64,000 nt of DNA. It comes from Capra hircus. Taxonomy: Eukaryota; Chordata; Mammalia; Artiodactyla; Bovidae. Shown here piece after piece: positions 58,805 to 64,000 of this stretch. Position 1 is the stretch's first letter; each line of letters begins with the position of its first letter. The stretch spans positions 42,970,271-43,034,270 of the forward strand of contig NC_030827.1 of NCBI RefSeq assembly GCF_001704415.2, written 5' to 3'. The translations under genes were made by a program, and so were the position numbers. Under the pieces are notes generated by a model that saw only the letters and a list, made by a program, of their open reading frames with translations, did no database searches and was not told the origin of the DNA.

Positions 58805-59250
58805 GTTTTTTTTTTCCCAATGAATACTAGTTTATTAAAGGATATGATAAAGGATACAGATGAATAGCCAGATGAAGAGATACCTAGAGCAAGCTCTCCA
58901 AGGGTTCTCAGGAGAGGGCCTTGGGGACATAAACTCCACCACTGGAATTGGGATGAGTCACCGTCATAGAGGTTGAATGGCATCACCGACTTGATGGACA
59001 TGACTTTGAGCAAGCTCTGGGAGCTGGTATCAGACAGGGAAGCCTGGCATGCTGCAGTTCATAGCGTCGCAAATAATCGAACATGACTGAATGACTGAAC
59101 TGAACCCTTGTAGTATGTGTGTTCATCAACCTGGATGCTCTCTGAACCCTGTACTATTGGGATTTAGGGGTGCTTCCTCACATAGATACGATCAATTGTT
59201 AGCTCCATTTCCAGCCCTCCTCGCCATTTTTGAGAAGTGTTGGAGTGGAT
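58805..59250 (-). pseudogene. Probable retrocopy of an LTR-derived polyadenylated transcript
   Basis: A T-run at 58806-58815 (A-tail complement) is followed after 15 bases by TTTATT at 58831-58836, the reverse of AATAAA. The body (TATCCTTTATCATATCC and CATCTGGCTATTCATCTG when read in reverse) resembles an old mammalian LTR end. It extends to about 59250 and is interrupted by a BovB 3' fragment. No parent gene is recognised. Confidence 0.5.
58973..59107 (+). mobile_element. BovB 3' terminal fragment
   Basis: GAATGGCATCACCGACTTGATGGACATGAC to ATGACTGAATGACTGAACTGAAC is the last ~130 bases of BovB, inserted in the retrocopy. Confidence 0.92.
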
Positions 59251-59264
59251 TCTAAAAATTCCAA

Positions 59265-59500
59265 GCTTTTTTAAAAAACTTTTTATTTTGTATTGGGGTA
59301 TAGACAATTAACAAAGTTGTGATAGTTTCAGGTGAACAGTGAAGGGACTCAGCCACAGACATACAGGTATTCATTCTCCCCCAAATGCCTCTCTCATCCA
59401 TGTTGCTACATAACATTGAGCAGAGCTCTCTGTAACTATACCGTAGATCCTTGTTGGTTATCCATTTTAAATATAGCAGTGTACATGTCCATCCCAAACT
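59265..59500 (-). mobile_element. Artiodactyl L1 3' end, minus strand
   Basis: TTTTTATTTTGTATTGGGGTATAGACAATTAACAAAG, TTTCAGGTGAACAGTGAAGGGACTCAG and GAGCAGAGCTCTCTGTAAC. It is strongly 5'-truncated and inserted in the older L1. Confidence 0.87.
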
Positions 59501-59990
59501 CCTATTAAGTTTTAAGAGTTCCTTATACATTTTAACTATTAAGACTGCATCAAATATGTGATTTGCAAATGTTTTCTCACATTATGTGGGTTACCTTTGC
59601 ATTCTGTTGATTGTTTCCTTGGCTGTGTAGAAGTTTTTTAGCTTGATATAGTTTAGTTTTTCTATTTTAACTTTTATTGTCTGCGCACTTTGATATCATA
59701 TCCAAGAAATCATTGCCAAGACCAATGTCAAGAAGCTTCTTGATATTTTATCTTCTAGGCTTTTTAGAGATTCAGACCATGTATTTAATTCTTTAATCTG
59801 CTTTGAGTTGACTTTTGTGCATGGTGTAAGATAAAGGTTAGGTTTACATGTGGTAATTTGCATATGGATGTCCAGTTTTCTGAACACCATGTATCAAAGT
59901 GACTATCCTTTACTATTTGTGTATTCCCCACCTAGCCACTCAAAGATCAGTTCATTAAAAACATGTGGGTTTAGCAGTTTGCATTTAAGG

Positions 59991-60635
59991 CCTTATGAAG
60001 CACACATCTTTGATGAATCCTGAATGAGCAAAATCATTGATTTTTTAAGAGCAAGTTTTAAAAAAAATCTCACTTGAATATTTCTGAATCTGAACAACAA
60101 AAGGCTTCCTTGCTTGAACGTGATTTATGGAAATATGTTTGCCTAATATTTAACATATTTGATCAGTTGAATCATGCCCAAGTCCTTTAAGAGAAATGCT
60201 TTTACTGTTTCCTTTTAGCAAATGAGAAAACTGAGATATTGGGCAGTTTGCCCAGTTCCACACCATAAATCTCCAAAAAGGATGAGATTAACATTCAGTG
60301 AACTTGGACTCTATTCATACATCCACATCCCTAAATCCATAGGTCTGATGAAGAGATTTGAGAAGCTGAATTACTACATTTGGAAAGATTGCATATCCTT
60401 AAAATTACTTAAAGTACTCAAGGAAAAAAAAAAAAAAACCTCTAAAACACCAAGCAACTTTAAGCTCATCTCTCACTGTATTAGGAGAACATTGTTAATA
60501 CTTTCTTAATTTAGCCTGTTAATAAAGTTTGTGTAGGGGGGAGATAGAGACAGGGAGAGAGAGGGATTAGGGCATCACCAGGATTCATAACATTAGAATG
60601 TCATTGCTTTAAATGTCATATTAGTTCTGCCTTTA
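59991..60635. other. Unassigned DNA
   Basis: An A-run lies at 60424-60438. Plus-strand frame 60222-60509 (95 codons) crosses it and has no domain. GAGAAACTGAGATATTGGGCAGTTTGCCCAG near 60223-60255 is a weak MIR-like trace. Confidence 0.4.
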
Positions 60636-60644
60636 TTTTAACTA

Positions 60645-60852
60645 GGACTTCCCTGGTGGCTCAGACGGTAAAGCTTCTGTCTATAATGTGGGAGACCTGG
60701 GTTCGATCCTTGGGTCTGGAAGATCCCCCGGAGAAGGAAATGGCAATCCACTCCAGTACTATTGCCTGGAAAATCCCATGGACAGAGGAGCCTGGTAGGT
60801 TACAGTCCATGGGGTCACAAAGAGCTGGACATGACTGAGCGACTTCACTTTG
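60645..60852 (+). mobile_element. Bov-tA SINE with TSD
   Basis: Intact head GGACTTCCCTGGTGGCTCAG, box B GGTTCGATCCTTGG, tail ACTGAGCGACTTCACTTTG. The duplication TTTTAACTA lies at 60636-60644 and 60853-60861. It is one of the least diverged SINEs in the window. Confidence 0.97.
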
Positions 60853-60861
60853 TTTTAACTA

Positions 60862-61250
60862 ATCTTTAAAAACTTGTTTTATATTCCCAGAAAAGGACAA
60901 TGCTCTGTGTTCTTTTCTTTTTAATGTAGTTGAGACAATAGATAGGAAATAATTTGTCCTTTTATACCTCTATACTTCATTTTAGACTATGATAAAGTTG
61001 GGAATGTTAGCATTGACATTAATATAGTTCACCACATAGGCCAGTTTGGAGGATATAGAACACTTCATAAAAGGTTTATTCCAAAGATATGTTTTGTGTA
61101 ATATTCCTTTTCTGCAAAAAAGTTGTCTGTCTGTTGGACATTGACAACTATTTCTTACAGATTTTCATTACTTTTTTGGGGGGTAAAGAAGATCTTCTAA
61201 ATGCTATCCCATATTTTGACTTTTTACATTTTTAGTATTCGTTTGGAATT
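60862..61250. other. Unassigned AT-rich DNA
   Basis: No recognised repeat or gene. Confidence 0.5.
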
Positions 61251-61256
61251 TCACTT

Positions 61257-61470
61257 TTGGTGTTGGTGGTTTAGTCGCTAAGTCATGTCTGACCCTTGTG
61301 ACCCCATGGACGGTAGTCCGTCAGGCCCTTCTGTCCATGGGATTTCCCAGGCAAGAGTACTGGGTGGGATGCCATTTTCTTCTCCAGGGGATCTTCCTAA
61401 CTCAGGGATCAAAACCACATCTCCTGCATGACAGGTGGATTTTTCACTGCTGAGCCACCAGGGAAGCCCT
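61257..61470 (-). mobile_element. Bov-tA SINE, minus strand
   Basis: GTTGGTGGTTTAGTCGCTAAG to TGAGCCACCAGGGAAGCCC, complete. CACTTTTGGTG before and TACCCTTGGTG after form a degenerate target duplication. Confidence 0.95.
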
Positions 61471-61480
61471 TACCCTTGGT

Positions 61481-61680
61481 GTGTGCTTAGTCACTCAGTT
61501 GTGTCCAACTCTTTGCAACCCCATGAACTGTAGCCTGCCAGGCTTCTCTGTCCATTGGACTTTTCAGGCAAGAATAACTGGAGTGGGTTGCTATATCCCC
61601 CTCCAGGGGATCTTCCTGACCCAGGGATCAAACCCACATCTCTTGTGTCTCTTGAATTGCAGACAAACTCCTGGTAGGCA
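61481..61680 (-). mobile_element. Bov-tA SINE, minus strand, in tandem with previous
   Basis: GTGTGCTTAGTCACTCAGTTGTG through GGATCAAACCCACATCTC. The head is eroded at its 5' end. It follows the previous copy after ~10 bases in the same orientation. Confidence 0.94.
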
Positions 61681-61684
61681 TGTT

Positions 61685-61775
61685 ATGTTTTTTTTTTTTT
61701 TTAATTTATTTTTTTAAATTGAAGGATAATTTCTTTACAGAATTTTGTTGCTTTTTGTCATCAAAAGGAAGCCAA
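61685..61775 (-). repeat. Artiodactyl L1 3' end, very short
   Basis: A T-run, then AAATTGAAGGATAATTTCTTTACAGAATTTTGTTG, matches the artiodactyl L1 3' end for less than 80 bases. Confidence 0.7.
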
Positions 61776-62344
61776 GTTTTTTTGAAAACACTTTTGTTTT
61801 ACATCTTTGACCACCTCGGATCTCCTGCTTGCTTCCATTTAGAGTTCTGTTTCTCTTCGAAGTGCAAGGCAACTGAGAGTCATTTCAGGTTTTTTTGTTT
61901 TTGTTTTTTTTCTTTTTCCATGTTAGTATCACTCATGCTCCATTCTGAGCTGAATGGTGGACAGAGCTTCTGAGAGTAGGTAGCAAGAGATGCTAAACAG
62001 TGTTTCCCTGTAAATTCAGGTACAATTCATTTTCTCTAGATGAAGGTGGTGGTGATGGAACTAGGATTGTGTTGCTCAACATTCTCAAATCCTTTTTGTG
62101 GAATCATGTGCCTCAGAGTTTGGATCTTTATTAGTGTTCTTATCTTATGCCAGGCATTCCTTTACAGATTACTGCTTCCATCAGAATTTCACTGGCTTCA
62201 TTAACAACATAGATAAAGCCTGGCAACAGGGATATAGAAAATTAAGGATGTCTCCACTTTTCATTCTCTAGAAATACTATAATATAAAAAAATTGATTGT
62301 GCTAAAATGCTGAAGAGGTTATCCTTGCTCTTAGGACCATTGCT
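61776..62344. other. Unassigned DNA
   Basis: A T-rich tract lies at 61890-61920. I recognise no repeat family or exon. Confidence 0.45.
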
Positions 62345-62872
62345 GTTGTTCAGTCACTCAGTCGTGTCTGACTCTTTGTGGCCTCATGGACTGCAGCATG
62401 CCAGGTTTTTCTGTCCTTCACTATCTCCCGGAGTTTGTTCAAACCCATGTTCATTGAATTGGTCATGCCATCCAACCATCTCATCCTCTGTCACTAGCCC
62501 TTAATCTTTCCTATGATCAAGGTCTTTTTCCAATGAGTTGACTCCTCACATCAGGTGGCCAAAACATTGGAGCTTCAGCTACATCATCAGTCCTTATAAT
62601 GAATATTCAGAGTTGATTTCCTTTAGTACTGACTGGTTTGATCTCCTTGCAGTCCATGGGACTCTCAAGAGTCTTCTCCAAAACCATAATTAAAAGCATC
62701 AATTCTTCAGTGCTCAGCCTTCTTTATGGTCCCACTCTCACATCCATTCATGACTACTGGAAAAATCATAGCTTTGACTATGAGGACCTTTGTTGGCAAA
62801 GTGATGTGTCTGCTTTGTAATGCACTGCCTAGATTTGTCATAGCTTTTCTTCCAAGGAGCAAGGGTCTTCTC
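62345..62872 (-). mobile_element. BovB 3' part, minus strand
   Basis: TGTTGTTCAGTCACTCAGTCG through the thumb (minus-strand frame 62898-62707 encodes SRHITLPTKVLIVKAMIFPVV) to CTTCCAAGGAGCAAGGGTC. It is 5'-truncated and diverged. Confidence 0.95.
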
Positions 62873-63708
62873 GGGACCATATGACTGTCAAATATCATGT
62901 AAAGTCTAAAGAATCAGTTCAAAAAAAGTAAAATTACAAATACATTGTAGCACATTGGATTTTTATTGCTAGAACTAGAATTCTTGAAAAGTTATTTTAG
63001 AAAAAATAAAACAAGCTGCGAGTCTTTCCTATCCAGTTGCTAAGTTGCCCTGATAATCTCATGTTCTCATTTACAAAGAAGTGTTAGGTTACTAAAGGGG
63101 ATAAATGATGCTTTAAAGTTCTGTCTCTATTATTCAAAAGCATGCTTCAATACCTCTGCAGAATCTGTTTCTTTTTCATTTTTCATGCGTATCAACATAA
63201 CAAACAAAATAAGTAGGAGGAAGATCTCTATCATACTTCTCTAAGAAGAATGGATAGTAAAATTGAGATAGCTCACTCAGGAGTTCTCTGTATCCATACT
63301 GGTTGCATTAGGGTAGGATGACATAGGACACAACAGCATATCAGACCCGAAAAAACTAAAAGAGATTGCTGTCTTCTCTTGTATGCGAATGTGTGTGTGT
63401 GTGAGTGTGTGTGTGTGTGTGTGTGACATACACATGTCAGATATTACTGGTTAGATTAGATTGCAGGTTGTAGCCCTAGTTACTGGGAATATAACTGTAG
63501 AGTGATTGCATTTTCTGAATTGTTGAAGAATATAGAATTGAGCTAAGGGTAAGAATTACAGCCATTTTTAGACTTCAAGTGTCAATCAAAAATAACTCTA
63601 TTCATTAGAGATAGAGATTTGAATTAATTTTGAAAGATTCCTTCATTTTAGAAAAAATACTTTAACAGGGATGCGTTGGTAAAGAAACAGTACTCTTCTT
63701 GAATAGGG
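62873..63708. other. Unassigned DNA with a (TG)n tract
   Basis: A TG repeat with one GAG interruption lies at 63391-63425. Otherwise no recognised features. Confidence 0.5.
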
Positions 63709-63925
63709 AAGGGCTTTGCTTGTAGCTCAGTTGGTAAAGAATCTCCGTGCAGTGTAGGAGGCCCAGGTTTGATCCTGGGTTGGAATGATCCCCTGGAGAG
63801 GGAAAGAGCAACCCACTCCAGTATCCTTGCTTAAGAAATCTCATGGATAGAGGAGTCTGGTGGGCCATAGCCCATGGGGTTGCAAAGAGTCAGGCATGAC
63901 TGAGCAACTAACACTTACTTTCTTA
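63709..63925 (+). mobile_element. Bov-tA SINE
   Basis: Head GGGCTTTGCTTGTAGCTCAG, box B CCCAGGTTTGATCCTGG, tail CATGACTGAGCAACTAACAC. The end TTACTTTCTTACTTAG is slightly unusual. Confidence 0.94.
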
Positions 63926-64000
63926 CTTAGGAAATGGGGAGATAAAATGAACTTTGTATTAAGATATATGTGGTATATCTTTATTGTGGTAGGATCTGGA

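Larger units (their letters stand above)
57355..59990 (-). mobile_element. Old L1, minus strand, in three pieces
   Basis: Pieces at 57355-57665 (3' UTR reverse), 58375-58800 (GATAAATATCCAGAAGTGTG, CACACCAACAATATGCAAAATTCC, CCTCATTGTGATTTTAATTTCCC) and 59505-59990 (TAAGAGTTCCTTATACATTTTAAC, CAAGAAATCATTGCCAAGACC) are successive parts of one old L1. A Bov-A cluster, an LTR-derived retrocopy and a later L1 3' end separate them. Confidence 0.8.

Noticed and set aside
2489..63925. tRNA genes suggested by B-box-like GGTTCGATCC motifs
   Set aside because: All occur in Bov-tA SINE heads followed by Bov-A tails. None can fold into a complete tRNA with a mature 3' end.
1..64000. Bacterial, phage or viral system, or an undescribed gene cluster
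   Set aside because: Composition, repeat families and the absence of coding density all indicate vertebrate intergenic DNA. No operon-like or viral coding structure was seen.

Overview
This window looks like intergenic or intronic DNA from a ruminant, most likely a bovid (cattle, sheep or goat lineage). The evidence is the repeat content: many BovB (RTE-type) LINE copies, tRNA-Glu/Bov-A chimeric SINEs (Bov-tA), Bov-A2 dimer SINEs ending in AGC repeats, cetartiodactyl CHR-type SINEs, artiodactyl L1 3' ends, and older mammalian repeats (L2, MIR, MER5, MER20, MaLR-type LTRs). The species cannot be decided by eye. I find no convincing host exon, RNA gene, CpG island or bacterial or phage feature. 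Every long open frame is LINE-derived or has no supporting evidence.

Layout. 0-3 kb: BovB on the minus strand with a Bov-tA inside it. 3-10 kb: sparse old repeats and long unassigned AT-rich DNA. 10-17.5 kb: LTR remnants and scattered SINEs. 17.5-21.7 kb: a nested stack in which an old 5'-inverted L1 is split by a younger L1, which itself carries SINEs. 22.8-31.6 kb: four BovB pieces in both orientations, separated by unassigned DNA. 33-42.6 kb: an L1/BovB/L1 block including the longest BovB (about 3.1 kb) and a long old L1 split by a CHR SINE. 42.6-47.5 kb: rearranged BovB copies, one joined head to head and one a five-block mosaic. 48-53 kb: old L2, CHR, MER20 and MLT1-like remnants. 53.16-56.0 kb: the youngest-looking L1, with a clean 5' inversion and a 12-bp target-site duplication. 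56-60 kb: dense nested SINEs, a duplicated 190-bp block, a probable LTR-derived retrocopy and an old L1 in pieces. 60-64 kb: SINEs and a short BovB.

The elements do not form a pathway. They record successive retrotransposition: L2, MIR, MER and MaLR first, then old L1 and CHR, then BovB with its parasites Bov-A and Bov-tA, which share the BovB 3' end and were presumably mobilised by its reverse transcriptase, and late L1. All BovB and L1 open frames seen here are truncated or broken, so no autonomous element remains.

I did not find an undescribed biological system. The most informative observations are structural: the twin-primed L1, the mosaic BovB, a perfect hairpin that looks like templated mutation inside that mosaic, a SINE-plus-flank duplication, and a recurring two-headed Bov-tA form. 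Family names come from recalled consensus sequences, and element boundaries are approximate to about 5-30 bases unless a target-site duplication is given.
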